From Anodontia alba (taxonomy: Eukaryota > Mollusca > Bivalvia > Lucinida > Lucinidae), in NCBI GenBank assembly GCA_964016985.1, contig OZ024836.1, forward strand, positions 39,986,803 through 40,050,802: a stretch of DNA of 64,000 nucleotides, written 5' to 3'. The notes below the pieces were generated by a model, which worked only from the letters and a program-made list of their open reading frames with translations, made no database searches and was not told the origin of the DNA. Position numbers and translations under genes: made by a program. Positions 22,925-34,240 of the stretch are shown piece by piece (the first letter of the stretch is position 1; each line of letters opens with the position of its first letter).

Positions 22925-23400
22925 TTATACAGGCTTTCAAGTGCCCTCCATCAAAAAAGTAGGGATAAAGTAGGGCTAAAACATTTGAAAAAGTAGGGCA
23001 AAAGTAGGAATTTTAATCATGAAAAGTAGGATAGTTGGGATGTTCTGAGTGTTTTAAGACTTAGAAAAAGATATAATAAGCAAGCAAAGTTTTCTCTGAG
23101 CAATAACACTACATTATCATGGAAAGGAAATATCAAAATAAATGATCAAAAAAAAAAAAGACTTACAACCGAAGTAAAAATATTTTATAAACTTTTGCAT
23201 CTGACTTTTAGAAACTCCAAGTGAGTGAAGCGAGCGAAGAAAAAAAAATGCAAGTTTTGGTCACTTCAAACATTTTTGGACTAAAAAGCAGGTATAGTAG
23301 GATATTGTCAGAATAAAGTAGGGAAAAGTAGGAGCATAAAAATAAAGTAAGGAAAAGTAGGAATAATAGGAAAAGTAGGGCCCGCTGTCATAATTTGATA
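22925..23400. repeat. AAAGTAGGG-rich degenerate repeat
   Basis: Irregular recurrences of AAAGTAGGG / AAAAGTAGGA in two blocks (22960-23035 and 23285-23385) around A-rich sequence. No regular period. Confidence 0.6.
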
Positions 23401-23956
23401 AATGCTTACTTTCCGTACCGTAGTTTGGAATTCTATTATCTATATTGTTTAACAGTAAATTGCAAAAGTAAACATTACTCTATTTATAGTTCTAAAATGG
23501 AGGCATTCTGCTAAGGTTGCTGTGTTCGAAAACTCGAATTTGTTCCAAAAAAGGGAATCACATGCTATATTATGTAGCTTATCGTTGTTATAAGTATCCC
23601 ACGACCATTTTCAAGTTCGATTGGCCACCTAAATAGTCTGTGTATGATACCATCTTCTTAAAATTGTTCTCCACTTATATTTTTCAAGTTATGGAAATCA
23701 ATAAATATATTTTTCAGCCAGCTGACACCACAACAATTAAATATCTCAAAAAGCGCAGAGCTGTTTGAAAGAATGCTTACTTAAAAAGTAACCGTTTCAA
23801 TCGATATACAGTTGACTCTCGTTATCTCGACCTCGCTTATCTCGAATAACCGCTTATCTCGAAGTGAAAATCTGGTCCCTGCCTAAAGATGAAAATCTAA
23901 TAACCGGTAACAAAAGTGGAGCAATTTCTCCTCATTTCCGCAATATTTTCAATATA

Positions 23957-25292
23957 CGAGGGATGTTCGAAATGAATTGCTTATTGTCCTCTAGCTCGAA
24001 ATCCACGTGGGGCACGATAAAAACCAATACATACCTGTATAGGGTTATTCAATATCTACACAATGGTGTATAAATGTACATGTTAGACTAAGCGTAAGAC
24101 ATAAAATTTGCCATTTGAATACACGCAGTCATTGACCATTGCAGTAAAAATGGTTGGTAGAAGCGTCGACAAAAAAGATTAAATACGGGCTTACATCAAA
24201 GCTCGCTAAAAATTTGGTTGTTCTTTGAAGAAGCTGATGACTGAAATTTCTACTGCTTTTGGACCTTCTTGTGTGTCTTATGACACAGTTCGGCGGTGGA
24301 AAAAGAAATTTGAGTCTGGTGTAGAGTCCATCAAAAATGCACCGAAATCAGGTAGGCCAAAATCTGCATCTCGTAAAGCAATCGTTTTCAAAATAAAGGA
24401 AATCATTGAAGGAGATGCCAGATTTACAGTTCGTGATATTGCACGAAAGGTAGGCATATCACTATCAACGGTCCATCTTATTTTGAAGAAGCATTTGAAA
24501 GTCAGAAAGATTTCTGCTAGATGGGTGCCACATCTGTTGACTGACGAGCAAAAGAGGCAACGGGTTAAAGTAGCCAAAAAGCTGCTTCAAATGTTTCCAA
24601 AATATGACAAAAAGCAGTTTGCCAATGTCGTCACAGGTGATGAAACCTGGGTCCATTATTTTGAGCCCGTCAGAAAGGTTAACAATAAGATCTGGCCCAC
24701 TAAACACAGCGCCCAATAATTGCCAAACGTTCTTTGAGTACAAAGAAGGTTTTATATGCAATCTTCTTCTCTGGTGAAGGAGTCGCAATAAAAGTGCCAG
24801 TGAAAAAGGGCAAAAGCATCACCGGAAAGTACTACAAAGACGTAGTACTGAAGAAACTGAAAAAGTATTATCAGAAACGACGCCCTGCCACTGGTTTTAA
24901 ACATGTCCGTCTTCTACATGACAATGCCCCAGCTCATACCTCCGCAATAGTTGCGGCGTTTTTGAAGAAAGAAAAAGTAACTGTTTTGCCTCACCCCCCG
25001 TATTCCCCAGACCTTGCTCCAAGTGATTTCTTTTTGTTTCCGAAATTGAAAGCATTCCTTGCTGGGCGGAAATACCAGTCCCGACAGGCACTTGGATCTG
25101 CTATTCATCAATACCTTATTACTGTGCCCAAATCAGTGTACCGTGACGCCTTCAAGAAGTGGATACATCGGCTGAAACTTTGCATTTCTAGCCATGGGGA
25201 GTACTTCGAGGGCATGAAATGAATACTTTTGGGCTAACTTGAAATTTGAAGTCTCCAGATAGAAATAAGCAATTCATTTCGAACATCCCTCG
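23957..25292 (+). mobile_element. mariner transposon, defective copy
   Basis: Second copy of the same mariner, in the same orientation and very similar by eye over its whole length. The perfect ~29-bp inverted ends start CGAGGGATGTTCG, and TA duplications lie at 23955-23956 and 25293-25294. It is inserted inside a family C MITE. Ends are intact, so it could be mobilised in trans although its own gene is dead. Confidence 0.95.
24150..25222 (+). pseudogene. mariner transposase pseudogene
   Basis: Decayed sister of the transposase at 45.9 kb. The start ATG at 24150 is kept, but codon 11 is TAA (24180-24182; GAA in the intact copy) and codon 20 is TAA (24207-24209; TCA in the intact copy). A 4-base deletion near 24710 (lost aaac) shifts the frame, and one extra codon (ctt) sits near 24582. 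Two long open stretches remain (24225-24719 and 24734-25222). The catalytic blocks TGDETWVHYFEP, HDNAPAHTS and SPDLAPSDFFLF are still readable, and the linker keeps SGRPKS. No functional protein is expected. Confidence 0.93.
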
Positions 25293-25518
25293 TATCTCTA
25301 ATTTCAAGAGTCCAATTACATATACATATGTTAAATGTGGTTGTTCGATTTATTTTTTCCTCAATTCTGCTAATCTGATATGTCGAAGTACGGATATCTC
25401 GAAGTATTTTAGAGAGTCCCTTGGAATTCGAGATAACGAGAGTCGACTGTAATATCTACATACACTTATGTATTAAAACATAAAAATACATGTCACTTAC
25501 CATCGATCTGTTTGAATT

Positions 25519-25786
25519 CATTACGAAAACATGCCTATTCAAATATACTGAAAATTTGACCACCAAAAAATTAAAAAAATACCGATGATATTTTTCATAT
25601 TTCTGTTCAAAACATAGATTGTGTGTACTCGTTAGAACCGCCTCGCTGAGGCGGTTCTAACAAGTACCCACAATCTATGTTTTTAGCAGAAATAAGAAAA
25701 ATAATGTATGCCCCTGTTAACCCCAGTTTACTATATAAAAGTGGGGTTTAAGGGGGTCAGAATTATATAGGCATGTTTTAGTGATG
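25519..25786 (+). mobile_element. family A MITE, complete
   Basis: Starts CATTACGAAAACATGCC and ends GCATGTTTTAGTGATG. Hairpin core GTTAGAACCGCCTCGCTGAG. Confidence 0.88.
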
Positions 25787-25846
25787 TGTATGTACATTAT
25801 TTGCATTTCTAAACTATTATTTCAACTCTGAATACCAAAACAGATT

Positions 25847-25877
25847 GTTTTTTGTTTGTTTGTTTTTTGTTTGTTTG

Positions 25878-25908
<31 letters not shown>

Positions 25909-25934
25909 TTTTTGTTTTTTTTTTGTTTTTTTTT
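25847..25934. repeat. TTTG/T-rich simple repeat
   Basis: TTTGTTTGTTTTTTG units passing into T runs; ends at a family A start. Confidence 0.9.
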
Positions 25935-25940
25935 CCAAAT

Positions 25941-26209
25941 CATTGCGAAAACAAGCCTAATCAAATATATAGGAAATTTCACAAAAAACTGAACATTTTC
26001 ATATAAAAAAAAACTCTGATATTTTTCATATTTCTGCTCAAAACATAGATTGTAGATACTCGTTAGAACCGCCTCGGTGCGGCAGTTCTAACGATTACCC
26101 CAATCTATGCTTTTGAGCAGAAATAAGAAAAATAATGTATACCCCCTGTTTTACTATATAAACGTGGGGTTTAAGAGGGTCAAAATTATATAGGCGTGTT
26201 TTCGTGATG
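25941..26209 (+). mobile_element. family A MITE, complete
   Basis: Starts CATTGCGAAAACAAGCC, directly after a T/G-rich run (about 25847-25934), and ends GGCGTGTTTTCGTGATG. The hairpin has mismatches (CGGTGCGGCAGTTC). Confidence 0.85.
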
Positions 26210-26480
26210 ACGGGTTCAGTGTAGGTGTAACCGGGTACTAGAGTCAGGAACTACACTGTTTCCAATTCTATGTTGATTTTGGACTTGCATTCCTGTTTGC
26301 AACAAGGGACATGTCAAAAGTTTAAACAATGAAAGAGTCGACTTCAGCAACTCAAGGGTTAAAGGGTGAAATGTATCTGAGAACATTTCAATAACTGTGA
26401 AGATAGATGACGAAGACTAACATTTGTGAATATTTGATAGGCAAGTGTTGCTTTCTGCTTCTAGAACTCACTTAACATGT

Positions 26481-26659
26481 GGCCGGCCTCGGTGGCTCAG
26501 TTGGATGTGCGTCTGACTGGTGATCAGGAGGTTGCGGATTCGACACCCGCCGGGTCGGCAACATTCTTTCGTGGTCATTCGAAAAATATCAGAATATTTT
26601 ATCTGAACATTTTCATTTTTTGGTGGTAAACTTTTCAGTATATTTGAATAAGCATGTTT
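26481..26659 (+). mobile_element. SINE head fused to a family A end
   Basis: 26481-26574 is a type-1 SINE head (GGCCGGCCTCGGTGGCTCAG, with a decayed B box) that stops abruptly after TTCTTTCGTGG. It is followed directly by the terminal part of a minus-oriented family A copy (about 26580-26659: GAAAAATATCAGAATATTTT ... TATTTGAATAAGCATGTTT). No SINE tail and no target duplication are seen, so the junction is a deletion or recombination product. Confidence 0.7.
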
Positions 26660-27337
26660 GAGCACGCTTGAATACATTGTCACGTAATGTTCCAAAACCT
26701 GACTTTCACATCTACAATTCACACAGAGTGGTCACCAAACCGTCGGTTAGAAACAGATTAATAAAAAAAATCAGAATGACTTGCGCTGTCTCACTGTTTC
26801 AGTAGCGTCACATATTGATTCTATGACAGATATCTAATAAACCTGCCAGTCTGATTTAATCAGGAACAGCACTTCTCATACATCACGCGAAGAGTCGTGG
26901 AAGACCCTGCCGCAAACAAAATCTAAGAGTGAATGACCAGACCAACTTGGTGCTGTCCATAGTTTGGGCACTGCATTCTCTGTTCGAAGCAGAGGAACTA
27001 GACTTTGCAGAATCTAACTTATGATGGACGAATGCCTAGTGAGAATGAAGTGAGGTCTAAACGAAAGTTATTCGTATATAACGCAAGGGTCGTTTCGCCA
27101 AGTCGAATGACTGAAATGTTAGCACAGATTGACTGTCATAAAGAAAAGTTTTACTCAATTAGCAAGGAAGGAACATTAATTCAGATATACAGAACGCGGC
27201 AAAACAATAACCGGTCGGGAGAGTTCGACAGTACTTGATTTGCATACTGTATAATAGAACAAAAAGAATCCAGACGTTCTCACTACTTTAAATTAGCGTA
27301 TTTTCCCTACATATTCGGGCAGACAGGACTGTGCCAA
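26660..27337. other. no gene recognised
   Basis: A 77-codon frame at 27005-27238 has mixed composition but no recognisable family and no supporting context. Confidence 0.5.
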
Positions 27338-27369
27338 AAGTGTAGACCCAAATCAAACACCACAAAAAT

Positions 27370-27608
27370 CATTACGAAAACTGAAAAATTTTCAGATAAA
27401 AAACCCCGATATTTTTCATATTTCCGCTCAAAACATAGATTATGGATACCCGTTAGAACCGCTTCGCCGATGCGGTTCTAACGAGTACCCACAATATATG
27501 TTTTTGAGCAGAAATAAGAAAAATAATGTGTACCCCTAAAACCCCAAGTTTTACTATATAAAAGTGGGGTTTAAGGCGGTCAAAATTATGTAGGCATGTT
27601 TTCGTGAT
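27370..27608 (+). mobile_element. family A MITE, internally deleted left side
   Basis: Starts CATTACGAAAACTGAAAA, so about 30 bases of the left flank are missing. Hairpin and right end (GCATGTTTTCGTGAT) are present. It interrupts an H-type repeat whose half (AAAAGTGTAGACCCAAATCA) precedes it. Confidence 0.82.
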
Positions 27609-28105
27609 TTGTACAGGGTCTACATTGTTTATCGCTTATGCAGCAGTGTTTTAAACGCCTCATTAAGTAATAAAACGGATTTGTCCAATCTATCAGAATA
27701 TTTTAGGATAAGCTTACTTTCACTACGTTTTCCGTACTTCACGACAGTATATTTTATATTTACAAGTCCTTTGCGAGTCCTTTGAATTTATGCAGGGAGT
27801 TTTGAAAATTTATGTGGGTCATTAATCAGACCTGGTTTGCCGAAACTAGCTGGTGGTGAGGGTGGGGACGTATGCAGCCCGGAAACTGAATTTCTCTCAC
27901 ATGTATAGACTCTATGAAACCGAAAATCCAATTGTCGTTTTTTTTTATCTGTGCGGTATTTCCAAGGATACTTTTAAAAAATTTATTTGATTTCACTGCA
28001 GCTGATGTTAAATGCCACGTGGCCTCTTTAAAAAGTCATCCCGTACTGAACCACAGTGCTGCTTGTATTTTCATTTCCTGATTTGGAAAATTGATTTCCG
28101 CTTAA
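27609..28105. other. no feature recognised
   Basis: Unique-looking sequence between a family A copy and an H1 element. Confidence 0.5.
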
Positions 28106-28304
28106 CCTTTGTCATGCTGAATAAATTAAGGTGCCGCGCCTACTTCTAATTGTAAGCCAATCAGATTACTTGATCCAGGTTGTTGAATCATATGAACATA
28201 CTGAATGACAAACAGTGCAGATCAAAATCAGTTGGCTTCTGAACTGGATCTACACTGTTTGTAAAGGCAGGATATATCCGACTTCCGCAGGACAAGGGTT
28301 AATC
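28106..28304. mobile_element. H1 hairpin element, copy 1
   Basis: Ends CCTTTGTCATGCTGAATAAA and the near complement GACTTCCGCAGGACAAGGG. Inner hairpin AAACAGTGCAGATC ... GGATCTACACTGTTT with CAGTTGGCTTC. Confidence 0.7.
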
Positions 28305-28550
28305 CGTTCCTAGGGGTCTTCTGCCGCGCTCCAAACTACATTGCCGTAGACGATTCTCAATGAAATCGTTATTTTATGTGGTTGGTGTTTCCAATGGACA
28401 ATCCTTATAAATATTATTTTATTTAATGCAGTCGTTGTTAAGTGTTGTGTGGCAACCTTAACAGACTTCATTGATTAGATATTTAGGGTAAATACGGTAA
28501 TTTATGTAGATAAATTAGGAAATTATAAAGAGGAAACACTTCGTACCATA

Positions 28551-28902
28551 TAACCTAAATGGCTCGAACACGGATGGCTCGTTTACCGTGGATGATTCGA
28601 ACTCTTTTTTCAATCCCTACAAAATTCTCTCAATAGCTCAAGAAAACAAATATTTAGGGATTTTTCTTATTTTATCATGGAATTGTATGTTGTGTGTACT
28701 CATTAGAATCGCCTCATCAAGGCGATTCTAATGCGTACACTCAACATACAATCATTGTGTAGAAAATCGAAAAGATTCCCTTAAATTATCGCTTTTTGCT
28801 TCCTGAACTGGTGCCATGAATAACCCTAAGTGGCTCGAAGAACCCATGTCTCGAACGAATTTCCATAGTACCAAAGATGTTCGAGCAATTGAGGTTCGAC
28901 TG
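28551..28902 (+). mobile_element. family B MITE, left end clipped
   Basis: Begins AACCTAAATGGCTCGAAC (CAGTCG lost) and ends GAGGTTCGACTG followed by TA. Central hairpin core CATTAGAATCGCCTCATCAA. Confidence 0.83.
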
Positions 28903-28940
28903 TATATTATTCGCCATTTCCACCAAGGAAGACAACATGT

Positions 28941-31630
28941 CACGCCTGGGAAACTATCACAGGTACCTCCGCGGAGATACCGATTAAATGGTTGTGACAG
29001 ATATCCGGAGCTACCTGTAATGGTCAAAAACTAGACATAAAAAGATAGGTGTTCGTCTTTTTTGATAAAATACACAATAACCAGAGAGTTTACTGAAAAT
29101 CAAACAGTGCTATTCGACCCTTATAGGCAAAAAGTTTTGTCACACGTCATATCCCCCAGAACTTTCCATATTTACCAAAGATACGACCTTCGAAGTGGCT
29201 TCGAAGTCAGCCCGAAGTACTCGAAACAGAAATCGTTGTTGGTTCTTAAAGCGAATATCTTGCATACAAATCTGTTTATCTTGGTACAATGATGTAAAGT
29301 AAACCTGTTTGCCTGAATACAGTAATCGATAAACACCAAATAAGGCTGGATTCTTCAAAAAACAACTGGAGGTGCCTGTGACGTCGTGGAGGTGCCTGTG
29401 ATGTAAAGAAATATAGTGAAAATCTGAAGAGTTATTGCCGCTGCAAATATTGATATAATTCTTCTCTAGATCACTGCCTGGAAAGAATCATTCATTCAGC
29501 GTCGCAATAAGCTATCATAATGTGTATGTCATGAATTTCCATGTTAAAATTATAAAACATAATCTCAAAGAATTATTGGTGCTTTTGAGTTAGATTGTCA
29601 TAGAATGCTCACTGAAGTAAGACTTTTTTTTTCTTGAATGGTGGTGACTGTAATCGGGAGGTGCTGCCTGTTCGTTATCTCAACTGCCTGGAAAGAATCA
29701 TTCATTCAGCGTCGCAATAAGCTATCATAATGTGTTTGTCATAAATTTCCATGTTAAAGTTATAAAACATAATCTCAAAGAATTATTGGTGCTTTTGAGT
29801 TAGATTGTCATAGAATGCTCACTGAAGTAAGACTTGTTTTTTCTTGAATGGTGATGACTTTAATCGGGAGGTGCTGCCTGTTCGTCATTCCAACTCGTAG
29901 AAAATTGTCTTTGCTAAATATATCACACGCCACGCCAGCTACACATATGGTGTACCAAAAGTATGAAAAATGCCGATGCCTGTCATCGTAAATTATAATG
30001 CAATTTGAGCATTATCGGAACACGTAAAATAACCTACGTTGTTGACCCTTTTGGTAACTCGTATGCGTATCGCTCGCATATGTCGTATGACGCTCGCTGT
30101 ATGTGTTGTTGTAGTTTTGTTTCTTTACGTCCTCTGTAAATAACTAAAATCATGTCGGGACTATCAGTTAACCTTACCATACTATTTCTGGGCAGGATTA
30201 CACCTCCTAAGGGGTTGACCGGTAATAAGTGAATATACTTTCGTCAGTAACTGACAACTGCCCTTCTTGAATCAGCGGAAGGAGAAAGAAAAGTAAGTGG
30301 GGACCTCTGGCTCTTGAGTTAGACGCTCTTCCGTCTGCGCTACGCGGCCTGGCTCGCCGTTTATGTTAACTTTGTGGTGAGTGGACTCGAAGGTGTTGCA
30401 AGTGATTCACTCTTGCTGTTTTATATTGCCAGCGCTAGAATTCAAACACATCCGTAAGGCCTAGGTGTTACATCATCAACACATGACATAATCTTGACAT
30501 TATATCTTTTAATAAAGTGAAGTGATCGGAATCTTACTGTAAATCGTGTTAAATTCAGTCACCAAATAAACCACTATGAAAATATTTTGTCGAAGCGTTT
30601 GCAAAATCAACAATATGTCGGAAAATTGCTCTTTTGTCAGCATATTTGATGCACATAGTGATTATTTGGAGACTGAATTTCTGATGATTTACAGTAAAAT
30701 TCCGATCACGAGTTACCAAAAGGGTCAACAATGTAGGTTATTCTAGGTGTTCCAGTAATGCTTAAACTGCGTCATAATTTACGGTGACAGGCATCGGCAT
30801 TTTTTATACTTTTGGTACACCATATGTGTAGCTGGCGTGGCGTGTGATATATTTAGCAAAGACATTTTTCTACGAGTTGGAATGACGAACAGGCAGCACC
30901 TCCCGATTAAAGTCATCACCATTCAAGAAAAAAACAAGTCTTACTTCAGTGAGCATTCTATGACAATCTAACTCAAAAGCACCAATAATTCTTTGAGATT
31001 ATGTTTTATAACTTTAACATGGAAATTTATGACAAACACATTATGATAGCTTATTGCGACGCTGAATGAATGATTCTTTCCAGGCAGGAATCTAGAGAAG
31101 AATTATATCAATATTTGCAGCGGCAATAATTCTTCAGATTTTCACTATATTTCTTTACATCACAGGCACCTCCACGACGTCACAGGCACCTCCAGCTTTT
31201 TTTTTTGAAGAATCCAGCCTTATTTTGAGTTTATCGATATCTGTATTCAGGCAAACAGGTTAACTTTATATCAGTGTACCAAGAGAAACAGATTTATATG
31301 CAAGATATCCGCATTTAGAACAAAAAACGATCGGTCTTTTTCTGTTTCGAGTACTCCGGGCTGACTTCGAAGCCACTTCGAAGGTCGTATCTTTGGTAAA
31401 TATGGAAAGTTCTGGGGGATATGACGTGTGACAAAACTTTTTGCCTATAAGGGTCGAATAGCACTGTTTGATTTTCAGTAAACTCTCTGGTTATTGTGTA
31501 TTTTATCAAAAAAGACGAATACCTATCTTTTTATGTCTAGTTTTTGACCATCACAGGTAGCTCCGGATATCTGTCACAACCATTTAATCGGTACCTCCGC
31601 GGACGTACTTGTGATAGTTTACCAGGCGTG
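28941..31630. mobile_element. giant terminal-inverted-repeat element (2.7 kb)
   Basis: The left arm (28941 to about 30063) and right arm (about 30706-31630) are reverse complements over almost their whole length. The ends read CACGCCTGGGAAACTATCAC and the complement of CACGCCTGGTAAACTATCAC. Both sides are flanked by CATGT (28936-28940 and 31631-31635), a 5-bp target duplication. The left arm is longer because it holds two tandem copies of a ~210-bp unit (starting near 29474 and 29684) of which the right arm has one. The loop contains a divergent minus-strand SINE and a smaller inverted repeat (about 30526-30705). No transposase frame is visible, so it is non-autonomous. Superfamily undetermined. 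Confidence 0.85.
30186..30354 (-). mobile_element. SINE with an alternative tRNA-like head
   Basis: Read on the minus strand it starts GCCAGGCCGCGTAGCGCAGA, a tRNA-like head with an A-box-like segment. It then continues into the same body as the type-1 SINEs (CCTTCCGCTGATTCAAGAAG, CAGTTGTCAGTT, CTTAGGAGGTGTAATCCTGC). The head differs from the GGCCTCGGTGGCTCAG head of the other copies. It lies in the loop of the giant inverted repeat. No good B box is seen, so it is probably degraded. Confidence 0.6.
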
Positions 31631-31637
31631 CATGTGA

Positions 31638-31866
31638 GTCACCTCACGACAAAACCAACAAAATGGCATGCGCCCAGCGAAGACATATCAGCCCGGGCAT
31701 CCGTCCAGTCTGATCAGTCTTCGCTGTGTGCTCAAAGGGAAACTAAGGACCTAAGTTTTCTTCATGCGGACAGCGAAGACTCTGATCAGACTGGACTGAT
31801 GCCTGGGCTGATCTGTCTTCGCTGGGTGCACATACCATTTTTTTGGTTTTGTCATAAGGTGGCTAA
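31638..31866. mobile_element. family I foldback, copy 1
   Basis: Ends TCACGACAAAACCAACAAAA and the complement TTGGTTTTGTCATAAGG. The inside is two TGATCAG-type hairpins (CCAGTCTGATCAGTCTTCGC and ACTCTGATCAGACTGGACTG). It directly adjoins the giant inverted repeat. Confidence 0.7.
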
Positions 31867-32109
31867 TTTGTGTCTTCCCGCATACATTACTGCACGCCAA
31901 ACCACGTCTGAAAAGAGTCAACTCTATAAGAAAGAATATGCTTCCCATCCTTTTCAGAAGGAAACAAGTTTTGACACTCTTGAATGTGTATTATTTCCCC
32001 TTCAGTAGACCATTTGCGTTACTTCCGTCATTTGCAAATGGTGTCAGAATGCTATGCGACAGAATCGCATCAATATATATATATAATTGAAAGACAAAGA
32101 ACCCTATTT

Positions 32110-32383
32110 CATCACGAAAACATATAATACTGACCCCCTTAAAGCCCACTTTTATATAGTAAAACTGGGGTTTACAGGGGTATGCATTATTTTTCTTATT
32201 TCTGCTCAAAAACATAGATTGTGTGTACTCGTTAGAACCGCCTCGCCGAGGCGGTTCTAACGAGTACCCACAATCTATGTTTTGAGCAGAAATATGAAAA
32301 ATATCAGAATACTTTATATGAGAAATTGCCATTTTTTGGTGGTAAAATTTTTAGTGTATTTGAATAGGCATGTTTTCGTAATG
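32110..32383 (-). mobile_element. family A MITE, complete
   Basis: Starts CATCACGAAAACATATAA (a small loss) and ends GGCATGTTTTCGTAATG. The hairpin arms around CGCCTCGCCGAGGCG are nearly perfect. Confidence 0.88.
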
Positions 32384-32940
32384 ATACTGTTTGATATTTA
32401 GGTTATGGTGGACTCTGGACATAGGCTATTTGGACTAGGGACATGAGCAATATTTCCTACCGAAAATCATGTTCCTGCCGCCCCTACTCAAACAGTGCTG
32501 ATATTTGTTGTGTGAAGGCTTCTGCTATGGTTACTTTTACTTTTAGCTTGTTCGATTCTTTTCTGAAGAACAAAGAACAATATTTGGAACACAAAATCTG
32601 AGACAAAAACTCTGTTTACCGGTCAGGAATGCAGCCACATTGGAAACAATTTCGAGCTGATGAGAGTTCTTGGCATTTTATCCTTGGTATTTTAACAGAA
32701 ATCAAACAATGCATGTGCTAAGGCATAGCTTTCCAAAACACATTGTACCCATTTTTATCACGATCTGCATGTTTCCAAAGGACCTTAGTGTCTAATGCTT
32801 TTGTAAAATGCCTTGGCAAACAATCGATCCTGATTTAACACCTTATTCTGTGGTGACCTCTCTGATCTGTGTCTGCACTGTTTACATATTGCATTTTACA
32901 CAAGTGGTTTTTGTCTTCTTTTTTTGTTGTTGTTGTTGTT
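32384..32940. other. no feature recognised
   Basis: Nothing seen apart from the approach to the TTG/TG microsatellite. Confidence 0.5.
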
Positions 32941-32941
32941 G

Positions 32942-33022
<81 letters not shown>
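32941..33022. repeat. compound microsatellite (TG)n(GA)n
   Basis: TTG repeats, then about 50 bases of TG, then about 31 of GA. Confidence 0.97.
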
Positions 33023-33025
<3 letters not shown>

Positions 33026-33199
33026 ATAATAACACGACAAACAATATATACTATGATCTAGAAACCAAACATTAATGATTGAAAACAGAATAGGTGCTGC
33101 AGATCTGACTTTTACAAGTGATGCATTTGCAGATATTCAGAAGCAGAGTCTAATTGATTGTATCACATCTCTCCATGCTATAATTTAAACACTGCTGCA

Positions 33200-33640
33200 T
33201 TTAATTAGCTTCATTAATTCTCATACACCCATTTCTCACTGCATAAAGCCCAAGACGCGTGTCACTTTCAAGGTGCTCATTCATATGATTCAGAGGAAAC
33301 ATTGCAAGAATTATTCCAGCATTACCAAAAATGTCCTCTTGCAATACCATTTTTAATTTCTTCTGTTCTGGTGATTTCTCTGCCCTCTTAATATATTTTT
33401 CATTATACGGGGTATTATTTCTTATCATGTTGCCCCGATTTTGAAAATTTTTCAAAGAGTCTTCTAAATTTTCTATTAACTAGTTATCGAATTTCTTTTG
33501 TTTCATTTATTAACAAATGATTTTGTCTGCCTTCCGTTGTTTGGCTTTAACTTTTGAAATAGCCTGTCTCCAGACTCTATCTATCTTTACTATTAGTTTC
33601 TCTTTTCTTTTCAAAGGTATACAATCTAGTTCAGTTTATA
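33200..33640 (-). pseudogene. decayed coding frame, function not recognised
   Basis: On the minus strand one frame reads TELDCIPLKRKEKLIVKIDR, then VWRQAISKVKAKQRKADKII, two stops, a short stretch with a third stop, then LIENLEDSLKNFQNRGNMIR and on through DIFGNAGIILAMFPLNHMNE to a terminal GCMRINEAN followed by TAA. That the frame is kept across the stops and the residues look protein-like suggests a degraded gene or transposon ORF, or two exons with a short intron. I do not recognise the family. The 93-codon open part alone could be chance in A+T-rich DNA. Confidence 0.3.
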
Positions 33641-34240
33641 TGATTTAATCAGTTATGCCCCCTAGTGGAAAAAGATAGATTCTGCAGTTAAACAGTGAAA
33701 TGGGATTAAAGAGACAAATACAGCTTTAGGATATGATAAAGAATTACAAAGAAAACAAAACCAATTGTAGAAACGACTGGAGCCATAAAAACAATTGTAG
33801 AAACGAATGGTGCAAGTCTACTTTTGAATAACTAATACATATTTTTAAATGAACAAAAAACCCGGAAATATTGATATCAAACAAAATAAAATATAAAAAC
33901 CTTTGGATACATGTATCACTATGAAAATAATGCAAAAGAAATATATGCTTTGAGGAAAAATTTAAAAAAAAATGCCTAAAAATGGGGTAGAATGAAACAT
34001 TTATTTGACAAAGCTTTTATAATTAATACTTTTATTTTAAGTCAAATACAATATATTGTTAAACTATATCCTATTAATGATGAATATCTTTAAAAATAAA
34101 TCTACTTATATTTAGATATTTGTAGAACTCTGTCTGGAAAATATTACCTAAGATGATTTTACACAAAAGAATTCTAAAGGAAGGCTTATCTATCTCAGAC
34201 TTGCAAATTAGAAGCGAAACAAACATTCTACAGTTATTTT
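33641..34240. other. no gene; CTCF-like motif at 33656-33668
   Basis: A+T-rich. On the minus strand 33656-33668 reads CCACTAGGGGGCA, close to the CTCF core consensus of bilaterians. Binding is unproven. Confidence 0.4.

Larger units (their letters stand above)
23809..25449. mobile_element. family C MITE (pogo/Tigger-like), split by mariner
   Basis: The inverted ends read CAGTTGACTCTCGTTATCTC on the left and the complement of CAGTCGACTCTCGTTATCTC on the right, flanked by TA at 23807-23808 and 25450-25451. Removing the mariner and one TA leaves about 300 bp. CAG termini, TA duplication and TATCTCGA motifs fit pogo/Tigger-type non-autonomous elements (inference). This is the only copy in the window. 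Confidence 0.8.

Noticed and set aside
28941..31630. RAG/Transib-type recombination signal
   Set aside because: Only CAC and the 5-bp duplication agree; no heptamer-spacer-nonamer pattern and no transposase seen.
31544..32008. 154-codon open frame on the plus strand
   Set aside because: It runs through the end of the giant inverted repeat and a family I foldback; the sequence is explained by those repeats.
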